The notes: generated by a model from the sequence alone, not told the origin. A stretch of 64,000 nt of DNA from Closterium sp. NIES-65 (GCA_948144175.1 CANXME010000514.1:30372-94371); one strand, 5' to 3'. Shown: positions 11,590 to 23,285, counted from the stretch's first letter. Translations and numbers: made by a program.

Positions 11590-11739
11590 GCGTTCACGCT
11601 TGGGCCCCTAGCCCACACGGCAGTACAGCTCCGAGAATAGCTCGTCGGCGTGCACCCAACACACAGCACGCCGGTCACCGCACCAGCCATGCAAGAGGGC
11701 ATGGCACCTACTGCTGCACGTCGTTGTCGCCGTCGCCCA

Positions 11740-12505
11740 CGTCGGCCATGCGCACCTGGTCGATTGCGACGGAGCACCGGTTGAAGGCCGGATAGTGCAG
11801 CGCCTTCGTCAGGAAGTCGGCCGGCTGCTCAGCGGTTGATGTGTACTGCAGCGAGAACTTCCCGCGCTTCACCATGTGTTGCAGCCAGGCCTATCGCCGC
11901 TCCATGTGCTTGAGGTTGCCTGTCAACCCCATGCCCTCGGCGACCGTGATAGCCGACTTGTTGTCCACTCGCAAGACAGTCGGCTTCCCGGCGTCCAGCT
12001 GCCGGAACTCGGCGAGGAGGAAGCGAAGGCGGCGTCCCTCCTTGCCAGCTTCAGTGGCCGCCACGTACTCCGACTCGGTCGACGACAACGTCGCGCACTT
12101 GATGCGCTGGCTCGACCAGGAGACTGCAGCCCCTCCGTAGATGAACACCTAGCCACCCATGCTCGTCTTGTTCTGCTTGTCACCAGCGTCGTCGGCGTCG
12201 ACGTAGCCGACCAGCTCCAGCGACTCTGGTCCACCGCCGAACTCCAGGGCAGTGTCACGTGTGTTGGCGAGGTAGGCGAGGCAGCGATCGACGTCGCGCC
12301 AGTACTGGTCGCTCCTCACCGTGAGGCCGCTCCCCAGCTTGCTGCAGGCGAAGGCGATGTCCGGCCTCGTAGTCGTCGCCGCGAATTGCAGAGAGCCGAC
12401 CTTCTGCCGGTATTCCTCCTCCTGTCGTTCCTGCGCCTCCTCATCGTCGAAGGTGAGCTCGGCGTAGGCGCCGACCGAGACCGGCGTCTTTGGGGTGCGC
12501 CCGGT
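11740..12505 (-). pseudogene. RNase H of C1
   Basis: On the minus strand, after the TAG at 12506, come the RT-RNase H linker (VGSLQFAATTTRPDIAFA) and RNase H blocks VSWSSQRIKCATLSSTESEY, then VLRVDNKSAITVAEG. The C-terminal tail PADFLTKAL ends near 11740. An in-frame TAG sits just before VFIYGGAA at about 12149. The family hydrolyses RNA in RNA/DNA hybrids during reverse transcription. Confidence 0.88.
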
Positions 12506-13055
12506 CTACTCCTCGTCGAGGAAGCGCCTACGCAGCTTGTCGGCGTAGCCCTGCTGGTGCAGCCACAGCTTCCCCGCCAACCTGTCGCGCACGATCTCCA
12601 GCCCGAGGTACTTCTGCACCGGCGAGATCTCGCGCAGCTCGAAGGCGGCTTCCAGCAGCTCCTTCAGCTCCTTCAGCATCGCGGCGCTACTGTTGGCGGC
12701 AAGCAGGTTGTCGACGTAGACCAGCACCCAGCAGGCCACTCCACTCTCGCCGACCCTGAAGTAAAGAGCGTCGTCGACCTGGCTCTTCTTCCACCCGGCG
12801 CCGACCAGCACATCGTTGAGCGCCAAGTACCACAATAGTGGCGACTGCTTCAGCCCGTACAGGCTCTTCAGCAGCTTGCACACCCGGCCGGTTCCGTCGT
12901 TGAAGTAGTCCGGCTGAGACATGTACAGCACCCGATCGAGCTTGCTCTGCAGGAAGGCGTTCTTCATGTCGAGCTGCATCAGGTTAAGGTCAAGGATGGC
13001 GACGATGCTGAGGAAGATCCTCACCGTGACGTAGCTGCTCACCGGCACGAAGTGA
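12506..13055 (-). pseudogene. Reverse transcriptase of C1, C-terminal two thirds
   Basis: Minus-strand frame with SSYVTVRIFLSIVAILDLN, QLDMKNAFLQSKLDRVLYMSQP, LYGLKQSPLLWY and VLVYVDNLLAANS. The catalytic motif is YVDN where the relative C2 has YVDD (34024), so the polymerase site is damaged. A TAG at 12506 follows LRRRFLDEE. The N-terminal third of this RT is displaced to 14871-15528 and its five tandem copies, because B' inserted between YDET and the next block. Confidence 0.9.
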
Positions 13056-14870
13056 GACACGGGAGGACAGTGGAGAAGTGAGCAAGGACAGGGCCCCCAG
13101 AGGGGTCTGCCAGAGAGACTACAACTGGCCGACCAAGCGGCGTGAGTGTGGTGCGGTCTCAAAAGAAGGAGCGGGAAGCCCCCGAGTCAAGGGTGAAGGT
13201 GTGAGAGGCCGGAGCCGACGCGGTACCTGAGAGAGCAGACTCACCCGCACCTGAGGAAGCAGACTCACTAGCACCTAGAGCAGCAGCCGCACCTGTACCT
13301 GGAGCTGGAGATACACTAGCACCCAGAGCAGCAGCCGCACCTGTACCTGGAGCAGGAGACACACTAGCACCCAGAGCAGCAGCCTCACCAGCAGCTAGAG
13401 CAGCAGGCTCTATACCCGGGTCAGACGGTACGCACAGGTGACCGGCACGGTCAGCACTAGTAGGCAATGCATACATGGGAGTGAGAATAGCATCATAGTC
13501 AAGACCAAATATATCTACCCTCTGCCTAAGCAACTCCACCCAGTCGGGGAGCTCAGCCTCGTCACCAAACTCGGTACGCCAGGCGTCGCTCAGACGGGCG
13601 AAGCAGCGGGACGGTGTCTGACTAGGCGTCCCACAAGGCTGACCAGTCCGAGCACCAGTGCGAATCACGTAAGAGCAGCGAACAGAACTGAGAGACCCTC
13701 TACTCTGAGCGTACCACTCACGAAGCTGCTGGGGCGTGAGAGACGCGCGTGGGCGTCGCTGGAGCTGCATCTGGCCGCCGCCAGTAGTAGTAGCAGTAGT
13801 AGCGGCGGGCAGCCAAGCAAGCGGCAGGCAGCGAGCTAGTAAGGCAGGGGCTCACCAGTGGTGGGAAGAGCAGGCTCGACGACTCGGCGACTCGGCGACT
13901 CGGCGGCACGGCGGCACTACAGCAACTGCGGCTCGGCGGCTCGGGCGACTCGGGCGGCCGGCGGCTCGGGCGACTCGGGCGGCTCGGCGGCTCGGCGGCA
14001 CGGCGGTACGCCGGTACGGCGGCTCGGCAGCAATTGCAGCTCGGCGGCTCGGTGACCCGGTGGCTCGGGCGGCTGAGGTGGCGTTGCGGCTCGGGCGGCT
14101 CGGGCGATTCGGGTGGCCCGGGACTAGCTCGGCGGCGCCGGCGGCTCGGTGGTGACGGCGGGGCCGCTTGGGGACAGCGGCGGGGCCAGCAGAGGCGGCG
14201 CCGGGGCCGCAGGGTAGGCGACCGGGCCAGCAGAGGCGGCGCCGGGGCCGGGAAGGGCGGCGCCGGGGCTAGGAAGGGCGGCGTCGGGGCCGGCAGCGAT
14301 GGCGCCGGGGCCGGGAAGGGCGGCGCTGGGGCCGCAGGGGTAGGCGACGGGGCCAGCAGAGGCGGGGCCGGGTCGGGAAGAGCGGCGTCAGGGTCGCCGA
14401 GGTAGGCGACGGGGCCAGCCGAGGTGGCGCCGGGGCCGGGAAGGGCGGAGCTGGGGCCAGGAAGGGCGGCACTGAGGCCGCAGGGGTAGGTGACGGGGCC
14501 AGTGGGGCGGCGGATCGGGGCCGCGAGGGCGGCGCGACGCAGCCGCTAGGGCGGCGCGACGGGGTAGCGGGGCCGCGCGCCTCGGGGCGCGCGCCAGAAA
14601 GAAAATCGCCGCGCGCCAACGGCGCGAGGCGAGATGAATATAGGTCGCAGGCCGCGGGGCGTGCGACAGATCGAGTAGCAGCGGAAGCAGTAGTAGGGCC
14701 TTAGGAACAGTTCCCACGAGGGAACCTGCTCGATACCATGAGAAAACTGAAACGAGAATGAGATGAACTATGAATGAAGTGGGTACAAGTACCAACCCTA
14801 ATTGGGTTGTACCCCCTATGGGATACCCCACTACAGCCTACACAAAAGTATAAGCTATAATGTTCTGACA
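13056..14870 (-). mobile_element. Deleted B-like copia B' inside the C1 reverse transcriptase
   Basis: Minus strand: LTR (14739-14870), primer-binding site (14725-14738), GC-rich leader (13860-14720), then a gag-protease fragment that runs straight into C1 RT near 13060. The 3' LTR is lost except perhaps a terminal TCTCA next to the junction. No target duplication is visible. Its LTR-leader end is the portion that was amplified with flanking C1 sequence. Confidence 0.85.
13060..13770 (-). pseudogene. Gag C-terminus and protease start of B'
   Basis: The frame starts MQLQRRPRASLTPQQLREWY, then a cysteine/histidine segment (CSYVIRTGARTGQPCG), an Ala/Gly/Pro repeat (GASVSPAPGTGAAAAL), and the aspartic-protease active site DSGASRSFF, then a short run into the deletion. 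The N-terminal gag domain seen in B is absent; the leader joins MQLQRRPR directly, as it does in A2. Confidence 0.82.
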
Positions 14871-15089
14871 CGTCTCGTCGTAGTCGGCGCCGTACACCTG
14901 TGTGAAGCCCTTCACGACCAGCCTCGCCTTCTCTCGCTCGACGGTGTCGTCGATGTGGTACTTCGTCGTCAACACCCTCCGGTTCTTCATGACGTTCACC
15001 CTCGGCGGGCGTTCGACCAGCTCCCAAGTGCCCATGTTGATGAGGCTGCGAATCTCCTCCTCCATGGCGGCCTTCACCGCCGGGCCCTT

Positions 15090-15746
15090 CTAGCTCGCCA
15101 ACGCCTCCTTCACCGTCATCGTCGAGATGTCCCAACGGTGCTCGGGGTCGGCTAACATGTCGGGGTCGAGCTTCGGAAACTCCTCATCCTCCTCGGCGTC
15201 GTCGTACAGCAGGTCGTCGTCATCGTCCACGTCATACACCGTGGTGTAGGCGGCGGGGACAAAGAAGTCAGGCGGCCTCCGAAGTCGGCCTGAACGCCGT
15301 GGTCCCGGCTGGACCTCCTTGGCGTCCCCTCCATCGTCGATGTCCCAGCCGACTGCTCCCCTGTGGTCGGCGTCCCAGCCGACTGCTCCCCTGTGGTCGG
15401 CGTCCCAGTCGACTGCTCCAATGTGGTCGGCGTCCCAGCCGACTTCTCCCCTGTGGTCGGGTCCCCTGCCGACGACCCGGCCGCCGACTGCTCCGTTGTC
15501 GACTTCACGGCTGCTTGCTCCCTTGTCGCGCCGTTGGCGCGCGGCGAGATGAAAATAGGTCGCACGCCGCGGGGCGTGCGACAGATCGAGTAGCAGCGGA
15601 AGCAGTAGTAGGGCCTTAGGAACAGTTCCCACGAGGGAACCTGCTCGATACCATGAGAAAACTGAAACGAGAATGAGATGAACTATGAATGAAGTGGGTA
15701 CAAGTACCAACCCTAATTGGGTTGTACCCCCTATGGGATACCCCAC
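15090..15746 (-). other. Chimeric 218-codon frame in each array unit
   Basis: Each unit contains an open minus-strand frame that starts MGYPIGGTTQLGLV within the LTR, crosses the primer-binding site and leader, and continues in the C1 pol hinge (GAVGWDADHRG repeats, acidic DVDDDDDLLYDDAEED) to the TAG after EALAS. Copies lie at 16005, 16920, 17835 and 18750. It is an accidental fusion of retroelement parts. Whether it is expressed from the adjacent LTR cannot be told from sequence. Confidence 0.5.
15345..15470 (-). repeat. 30-bp minisatellite in the C1 hinge
   Basis: About four copies of a 30-bp module (core CAGCCGACTGCTCCCCTGTG on the plus strand) encode the WDADHRGAVG repeat on the minus strand. 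The block is repeated in each 915-bp unit and belongs to the variable pol hinge between integrase and RT. Confidence 0.8.
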
Positions 15747-18700
15747 TACAGCCTACACAAAAGTATAAGCTATAATGTTCTGACACGTCTCGTCGTAGTC
15801 GGCGCCGTACACCTGTGTGAAGCCCTTCACGACCAGCCTCGCCTTCTCTCGCTCGACGGTGTCGTCGATGTGGTACTTCGTCGTCAACACCCTCCGGTTC
15901 TTCATGACGTTCACCCTCGGCGGGCGTTCGACCAGCTCCCAAGTGCCCATGTTGATGAGGCTGCGAATCTCCTCCTCCATGGCGGCCTTCACCGCCGGGC
16001 CCTTCTAGCTCGCCAACGCCTCCTTCACCGTCATCGTTGAGATGTCCCAACGGTGCTCGGGGTCGGCTAACATGTCGGGGTCGAGCTTCGGAAACTCCTC
16101 ATCCTCCTCGGCGTCGTCGTACAGCAGTTCGTCGTCATCGTCCACGTCATACACCGTGGTGTAGGCGGCGGGGACAAAGAAGTCAGGCGGCCTCCGAAGT
16201 CGGCCTGAACGCCGTGGTCCCGGCTGGACCTCCTTGGCGTCCCCTCCATCGTCGATGTCCCAGCCGACTGCTCCCCTGTGGTCGGCGTCCCAGCCGACTG
16301 CTCCCCTATGGTCGGCGTCCCAGTCGACTGCTCCAATGTGGTCGGCGTCCCAGCCGACTTCTCCCCTGTGGTCGGGTCCCCTGCCGACGACCCGGCCGCC
16401 GACTGCTCCGTTGTCGACTTCACGGCTGCTTGCTCCCTTGTCGCGCCGTTGACGCGCGGCGAGATGAAAATAGGTCGCACGCCGCGGGGCGTGCGACAGA
16501 TCGAGTAGCAGCGGAAGCAGTAGTAGGGCCTTAGGAACAGTTCCCACGAGGGAACCTGCTCGATACCATGAGAAAACTGAAACGAGAATGAGATGAACTA
16601 TGAATGAAGTGGGTACAAGTACCAACCCTAATTGGGTTGTACCCCCTATGGGATACCCCACTACAGCCTACACAAAAGTATAAGCTATAATGTTCTGACA
16701 CGTCTCGTCGTAGTCGGCGCCGTACACCTGTGTGAAGCCCTTCACGACCAGCCTCGCCTTCTCTCGCTCGACGGTGTCGTCGATGTGGTACTTCGTCGTC
16801 AACACCCTCCGGTTCTTCATGACGTTCACCCTCGGCGGGCGTTCGACCAGCTCCCAAGTGCCCATGTTGATGAGGCTGCGAATCTCCTCCTCCATGGCGG
16901 CCTTCACCGCCGGGCCCTTCTAGCTCGCCAACGCCTCCTTCACCGTCATCGTCGAGATGTCCCAACGGTGCTCGGGGTCGGCTAACATGTCGGGGTCGAG
17001 CTTCGGAAACTCCTCATCCTCCTCGGCGTCGTCGTACAGCAGGTCGTCGTCATCGTCCACGTCATACACCGTGGTGTAGGCGGCGGGGACAAAGAAGTCA
17101 GGCGGCCTCCGAAGTCGGCCTGAACGCCGTGGTCCCGGCTGGACCTCCTTGGCGTCCCCTCCATCGTCGATGTCCCAGCCGACTGCTCCCCTGTGGTCGG
17201 CGTCCCAGCCGACTGCTCCCCTGTGGTCGGCGTCCCAGTCGACTGCTCCAATGTGGTCGGCGTCCCAGCCGACTTCTCCCCTGTGGTCGGGTCCCCTGCC
17301 GACGACCCGGCCGCCGACTGCTCCGTTGTCGACTTCACGGCTGCTTGCTCCCTTGTCGCGCCGTTGGCGCGCGGCGAGATGAAAATAGGTCGCACGCCGC
17401 GGGGCGTGCGACAGATCGAGTAGCAGCGGAAGCAGTAGTAGGGCCTTAGGAACAGTTCCCACGAGGGAACCTGCTCGATACCATGAGAAAACTGAAACGA
17501 GAATGAGATGAACTATGAATGAAGTGGGTACAAGTACCAACCCTAATTGGGTTGTACCCCCTATGGGATACCCCACTACAGCCTACACAAAAGTATAAGC
17601 TATAATGTTCTGACACGTCTCGTCGTAGTCGGCGCCGTACACCTGTGTGAAGCCCTTCACGACCAGCCTCGCCTTCTCTCGCTCGACGGTGTCGTCGATG
17701 TGGTACTTCGTCGTCAACACCCTCCGGTTCTTCATGACGTTCACCCTCAGCGGGCGTTCGACCAGCTCCCAAGTGCCCATGTTGATGAGGCTGCGAATCT
17801 CCTCCTCCATGGCGGCCTTCACCGCCGGGCCCTTCTAGCTCGCCAACGCCTCCTTCACCGTCATCGTCGAGATGTCCCAACGGTGCTCGGGGTCGGCTAA
17901 CATGTCGGGGTCGAGCTTCGGAAACTCCTCATCCTCCTCGGCGTCGTCGTACAGCAGGTCGTCGTCATCGTCCACGTCATACACCGTGGTGTAGGCGGCG
18001 GGGACAAAGAAGTCAGGCGGCCTCCGAAGTCGGCCTGAACGCCGTGGTCCCGGCTGGACCTCCTTGGCGTCCCCTCCATCGTCGATGTCCCAGCCGACTG
18101 CTCCCCTGTGGTCGGCGTCCCAGCCGACTGCTCCCCTGTAGTCGGCATCCCAGTCGACTGCTCCAATGTGGTCGGCGTCCCAGCCGACTTCTCCCCTGTG
18201 GTCGGGTCCCCTGCCGACGACCCGGCCGCCGACTGCTCCGTTGTCGACTTCACGGCTGCTTGCTCCCTTGTCGCGCCGTTGACGCGCGGCGAGATGAAAA
18301 TAGGTCGCACGCCGCGGGGCGTGCGACAGATCGAGTAGCAGCGGAAGCAGTAGTAGGGCCTTAGGAACAGTTCCCACGAGGGAACCTGCTCGATACCATG
18401 AGAAAACTGAAACGAGAATGAGATGAACTATGAATGAAGTGGGTACAAGTACCAACCCTAATTGGGTTGTACCCCCTATGGGATACCCCACTACAGCCTA
18501 CACAAAAGTATAAGCTATAATGTTCTGACACGTCTCGTCGTAGTCGGCGCCGTACACCTGTGTGAAGCCCTTCACGACCAGCCTCGCCTTCTCTCGCTCG
18601 ACGGTGTCGTCGATGTGGTACTTCGTCGTCAACACCCTCCGGTTCTTCATGACGTTCACCCTCGGCGGGCGTTCGACCAGCTCCCAAGTGCCCATGTTGA

Positions 18701-20103
18701 TGAGGCTGCGAATCTCCTCCTCCATGGCGGCCTTCACCGCCGGGCCCTTCTAGCTCGCCAACGCCTCCTTCACCGTCATCGTCGAGATGTCCCAACGGTG
18801 CTCGGGGTCGGCTAACATGTCGGGGTCGAGCTTCGGAAACTCCTCATCCTCCTCGGCGTCGTCGTACAGCAGGTCGTCGTCATCGTCCACGTCATACACC
18901 GTGGTGTAGGCGGCGGGGACAAAGAAGTCAGGCGGCCTCCGAAGTCGGCCTGAACGCCGTGGTCCCGGCTGGACCTCCTTGGCGTCCCCTCCATCGTCGA
19001 TGTCCCAGCCGACTGCTCCCCTGTGGTCGGCGTCCCAGCCGACTGCTCCCCTGTGGTCGGCGTCCCAGTCGACTGCTCCAATGTGGTCGGCGTCCCAGCC
19101 GACTTCTCCCCTGTGGTCGGGTCCCCTGCCGACGACCCGGCCGCCGACTGCTCCGTTGTCGACTTCACGGCTGCTTGCTCCCTTGTCGCGCCGTTGGCGC
19201 GCGGCGAGATGAAAATAGGTCGCACGCCGCGGGGCGTGCGACAGATCGAGTAGCAGCGGAAGCAGTAGTAGGGCCTTAGGAACAGTTCCCACGAGGGAAC
19301 CTGCTCGATACCATGAGAAAACTGAAACGAGAATGAGATGAACTATGAATGAAGTGGGTACAAGTACCAACCCTAATTGGGTTGTACCCCCTATGGGATA
19401 CCCCACTACAGCCTACACAAAAGTATAAGCTATAATGTTCTGACACGTCTCGTCGTAGTCGGCGCCGTACACCTGTGTGAAGCCCTTCACGACCAGCCTC
19501 GCCTTCTCTCGCTCGACGGTGTCGTCGATGTGGTACTTCGTCGTCAACACCCTCCGGTTCTTCATGACGTTCACCCTCAGCGGGCGTTCGACCAGCTCCC
19601 AAGTGCCCATGTTGATGAGGCTGCGAATCTCCTCCTCCATGGCGGCCTTCACCGCCGGGCCCTTCTAGCTCGCCAACGCCTCCTTCACCGTCATCGTCGA
19701 GATGTCCCAACGGTGCTCGGGGTCGGCTAACATGTCGGGGTCGAGCTTCGGAAACTCCTCATCCTCCTCGGCGTCGTCGTACAGCAGGTCGTCGTCATCG
19801 TCCACGTCATACACCGTGGTGTAGGCGGCGGGGACAAAGAAGTCAGGCGGCCTCCGAAGTCGGCCTGAACGCCGTGGTCCCGGCTGGACCTCCTTGGCGT
19901 CCCCTCCATCGTCGATGTCCCAGCCGACTGCTCCCCTGTGGTCGGCGTCCCAGCCGACTGCTCCCCTGTAGTCGGCATCCCAGTCGACTGCTCCAATGTG
20001 GTCGGCGTCCCAGCCGACTTCTCCCCTGTGGTCGGGTCCCCTGCCGACGACCCGGCCGCCGACTGCTCCGTTGTCGACTTCACGGCTGCTTGCTCCCTTG
20101 TCG

Positions 20104-20719
20104 GCTACTGCTCCTCGACCTACTCCTCCCCTGTCAACTTCAATCCCACGTCGATTTGCCGCTCGTCACGTCGGCCACCGGCGATGCACTTGGCCGGCGC
20201 CGAAGGCGGCGTCCCACTACTCCCCTCATCACCGGAGGCCAACACCGAGGTCAGCCCACGCAGGTCGGCCACAAGGGGAGGGGCAGGGGTCGGAGGGGGA
20301 GGGGGGCGGACGTCCTCGACGTCCTCAGTAGCAAGCTTGCCGACCTTGGCAAGCAGCGGCAGCGTCGCCGACGAGGTGTCAGAGGGCAGGGTGGACGACG
20401 AGCGGCCGGACGCCGGCCCATGCTCTATCCTCCATTCGGGCAGTGACATCTTCTCGTAGAACACCACGTCCGACGTGGTGACCAGTCGCTCGCTGTCGAC
20501 GTCGAGGAGCTCCCAGCCCTTGCTCGCCGCCGACAAGCCAAGGTGCAGGCCCCACCTGGCCTTCGGCTTCAGCTTCCCACCACGCTGCTGCTCAGGGACA
20601 AGGAACTGCGCCATGCAGCCCCACACCCGCGCCAGCGACAAGTCGGGCTTCTTCCTGGTCAGCAGCTGGTACGGCGTCGTCCCCGGCGGCAGCGTCGACC
20701 TCTCAAGGCAGTTGCGGAC
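20104..20719 (-). pseudogene. Integrase C-terminal region and hinge of C1
   Basis: Minus strand: LARVWGCMAQFLVPEQQRGG and KARWGLHLGLSAASKGWELLD are the conserved post-catalytic integrase region of copia. A low-complexity hinge (PPPPPTPAPPLVADLRG) follows. A TAG at 20720 (TGG in relative C3) separates it from the catalytic core, and another stop follows KLTGEE at 20120. Confidence 0.87.
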
Positions 20720-21270
20720 CTAGACGGCCTGCCACAGAGCGAGGTGCCACCAGTGGTGCTGCACACCCAGGTGCAGTAGCATTGTCCGCACCGACTCCAC
20801 CACCGTCCTCATCTCCCGCTCCGCCATGCCGTTCTGCTGCGGGGTGTATGGGCAGGTCAGGTCGTGGACGATCCCCTTTCCGTTCACGAAGTCAGTGAAC
20901 TGCTTCCCGAGGAACTCCCCTCCCCGGTCTGAGCGCAGCATCAACACCGACTTCTTCGTCTGCCACTCAGCCACCACCAGCCACTGCACGAACACTTGCA
21001 ACGCATCTGACTTCTTGGCGACCAGCTTCACCCACACGTAGCGGGTCTTGTGGTCCTTCAGCAGCAAGAAGTACAGGCTGCCATCCTTGGCAGCCACGCG
21101 GAACGGCCCGCACAGGTCGATGTGCACGACGGCTAGCACGTCGTCGGCTTCGGAGCCTTGTCGGGGAAGGTGTGTCGTGCCAGTTTCCCGCCGACGCACG
21201 AGACACACGGGGAGTCGGCGTCCGTCGCCGACTTGAGGTCCAGCCCAATGGCGACCTCGTTCTTCCCCGA
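20720..21270 (-). pseudogene. Integrase catalytic core of C1
   Basis: The minus-strand frame contains the DDE triad in context: VVHIDLCGPF (first Asp), LRSDRGGEFLG (second Asp) and YTPQQNGMAEREM (Glu). Upstream is the HHCC-type region with HARLAHVG and CVSCVGGKLARH. The core itself is complete and ends at the TAG at 20720. Integrase inserts the cDNA into chromosomal DNA. Confidence 0.9.
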
Positions 21271-21785
21271 GCTCCATATGGTGTCCATGCCAACATGTGC
21301 AAGCCGTGCATGCATCCGGTCCGGCGTCGACTTCGTCTTCGAGACGATCGCCCGCAGAGCCACAACCTCCGTCGTGGGCGACATCGACCTCGTTGAGCAG
21401 GGACGCAGGTCGGTGCAGAGGACACGCCCAGAGTACGTCGCCCGACCGAGCACCACTCCGGCTGCAGAGACGAGCATCATTCCCTCTCCGTCCTCCTGCA
21501 GCTTCACGCCGTGTTCCTTCAGCTGGCCGGCGGAAAGCAGGTTTGCCCGCACACCCGGGACGTACAGCACGTCACGGATGAGCACCTCCTTCCCGGCCTC
21601 TCCTTGCAGGGCGACGGTGCCACGGCCATGGACGTCCTGCAGCGCCCCATTGAAGCCGCGCACATGCCTGATGGCGTCACTCGGCTGCAGGTCGACGACG
21701 GCTTCTTTCGTCCCCTCAGGTGGTGGGAGCAACCGCTGTCGAGCAGGACCACCGCCGGGTTCGCCTGCACAGCTGCCGCCACCGC
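21133..21785 (-). pseudogene. Protease and pre-integrase region of C1
   Basis: The aspartic-protease site VVLLDSGCSHHL is at about 21720-21755. One T is missing just after it, compared with C3 (CTGAGGGG against CTGATGGGG), so the rest (VDLQPSDAIRHVRGF, LYVPGVRANLLSAGQL, GAG-pre-integrase HARLAHVGMDT) is in a shifted frame ending at 21133. Confidence 0.88.
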
Positions 21786-23285
21786 CTAGAAGTCCTCTCC
21801 GGCCTCCGGCGCCAGAGAGATGGTCGGCTCCACGACGCCGACCAGCGAGCACGACGCCGTCTTGTCGTCTCGCCCCTTGCCGCCTGCAGCGGAGTCGGCG
21901 TTCTTAGCCGAAGTCGATGTCTTAGTCGACTGCTTCTCCTTGCGCGGCTGGTTTCCTCCATGACAAGGACGACGGCTGCCAGACCTCCCACGGCCTCCCT
22001 GAGCGTCATCGTCGTCGGAGTCAGTACGGTTGGGACACTCGAAGGAGAGATGGTCGGGGTCGCCGCACAGCCAGCACTCCCGACGTCGACCTCCTCCTCC
22101 CCGACCGCTGTCCTTGGTCGACCTCTTTTTGTCGACCTCCTTGGCTGGCTTCCAGCCACCACTCCCGCCACCACCAGACTGTCCCCGCTGTCCTGGTCGG
22201 CCTCCTTGCTTCGCCGGGGCGACGGAGTTGGCCTGCGCCAATAGTTCCTGTGACCGCTCAGCCTCCTGCATCGCCTCGTCCTGCAGGATGTAAGAGGTCA
22301 GGTTGTCCTCGTTGAGCGTCGCCCTCGTGCTCGGCGCCATAGACAGCCGCTTCAGCAGGTTGTAGCTGCTAGAGAGACCCTGCATGACATGGGTGATGTA
22401 TGACGCCGTGGAGTACTGCGCGCTGGCCATCCTGATAGTGGCGAGAATTCGCCGGGCTCGGTTGCAATAGTCAGTCGCTGTCTCCTCGTCACCCATACGC
22501 AGGTGCGTCAGTTGTCCCTCCAGCTGGGCGATGAACAGGTCGTCGGTGACCTGGTACGTCGACTCAATGAAGTGCCACGCCCGGTGGCCGGCGTCAATGT
22601 ACTCCCGGCACCACTTCAAGGCGATCTGCACGCCCGGCGAGCAGCACCGCGAGATGACCGTGAAGGTCAACAGCCGCACGGCGCGAAACTCCGCACGCAG
22701 GTCGGGGTGGTGCTCTCCCGGCGTCGCCACGGTCCCTCGGGCGAAGCCGATCAGCCCGGCCATCTCCAGCTGGGGCTCGATAACTTCCTTCCAGGTGAGA
22801 ATGTCGGGTCGACCGACCAGCGGAGGGGTGACCGAGATCCTGTCCGTCGTAAACTTGAAGTAGCCGTAGCTCGGCGCAATCCCACATGCCGTCACCTGGG
22901 ACGCCGACATCGGCGACAGTCCACTCCGTCGACCTCCGACGTTACCCTGCGTAGAGCCTGCAGCCGCCGACGACTGCATCCCTCGCGCCTGAACGCCGCT
23001 GACTTCACCGGCGTGTATCACACCTCGCTGCCTCGACGTGCCTCCCACACTGCTACCGACCTGACCTCCAACGGCGTTGACGCCCACGTCGACACCGCCG
23101 TCGTTGTTCACCGGTTGAGGAGAGGCAGGTCGAGAAGGGGGGTGCTCCGCCGCCCACACGGAGCGGATTCCGACTTCGACGACTGCCCAGGGTATCGCCC
23201 CATACTCCTGGGCCTCATTGCGTCTCCTCGCATCCTCCAGCCGTCCCTCCAAGGTGTCCATCACCTCGGCGTCGCCTACGCGCAC
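21786..23285 (-). CDS. Gag polyprotein of copia C1
   Basis: An uninterrupted 499-codon minus-strand frame. The N-terminal 130 residues are low complexity. The central part has the copia gag signature (WKEVIEPQLEMAGLIGFARG, AWHFIESTYQVTDDLFIAQL, LTHLRMGDEETATDYCNRA). A basic Gly/Lys-rich stretch and one CCHC zinc knuckle, CWLCGDPDHLSFEC (CX2CX4HX4C, near residue 420), follow. Gag forms the virus-like particle and binds element RNA. It ends in TAG after APEAGEDF, just before the protease, so the pol part needs readthrough or is cut off. This is the longest clean gag in the window; N-terminal start uncertain. Confidence 0.85.
   Translation of the reverse strand: MRVGDAEVMDTLEGRLEDARRRNEAQEYGAIPWAVVEVGIRSVWAAEHPPSRPASPQPVNNDGGVDVGVNAVGGQVGSSVGGTSRQRGVIHAGEVSGVQARGMQSSAAAGSTQGNVGGRRSGLSPMSASQVTACGIAPSYGYFKFTTDRISVTPPLVGRPDILTWKEVIEPQLEMAGLIGFARGTVATPGEHHPDLRAEFRAVRLLTFTVISRCCSPGVQIALKWCREYIDAGHRAWHFIESTYQVTDDLFIAQLEGQLTHLRMGDEETATDYCNRARRILATIRMASAQYSTASYITHVMQGLSSSYNLLKRLSMAPSTRATLNEDNLTSYILQDEAMQEAERSQELLAQANSVAPAKQGGRPGQRGQSGGGGSGGWKPAKEVDKKRSTKDSGRGGGGRRRECWLCGDPDHLSFECPNRTDSDDDDAQGGRGRSGSRRPCHGGNQPRKEKQSTKTSTSAKNADSAAGGKGRDDKTASCSLVGVVEPTISLAPEAGEDF

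Larger units (their letters stand above)
14739..20103 (-). repeat. Tandem array of six 915-bp chimeric units
   Basis: Units repeat at exactly 915 bp. Each holds a 132-bp B'-type LTR (14739, 15654, 16569, 17484, 18399, 19314), 658 bp of C1 pol (hinge plus RT N-terminus up to YDET) and, between successive units, 125 bp of B' leader with primer-binding site. Units are nearly identical, with diagnostic variants. Units 4 and 6 share ERPLRVNV and VVGIPVDCS (plus frame). Units 3 and 5 share the other state, so units 5-6 look like a copy of 3-4 (1,830-bp dimer). All units carry the same TGG-to-TAG change after VKEALAS, which therefore predates amplification. Confidence 0.95.

Noticed and set aside
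14739..20103. Centromeric satellite or rDNA spacer repeat
   Set aside because: Each unit is fully explained by copia LTR, leader and pol sequence, and the array is confined to one element.
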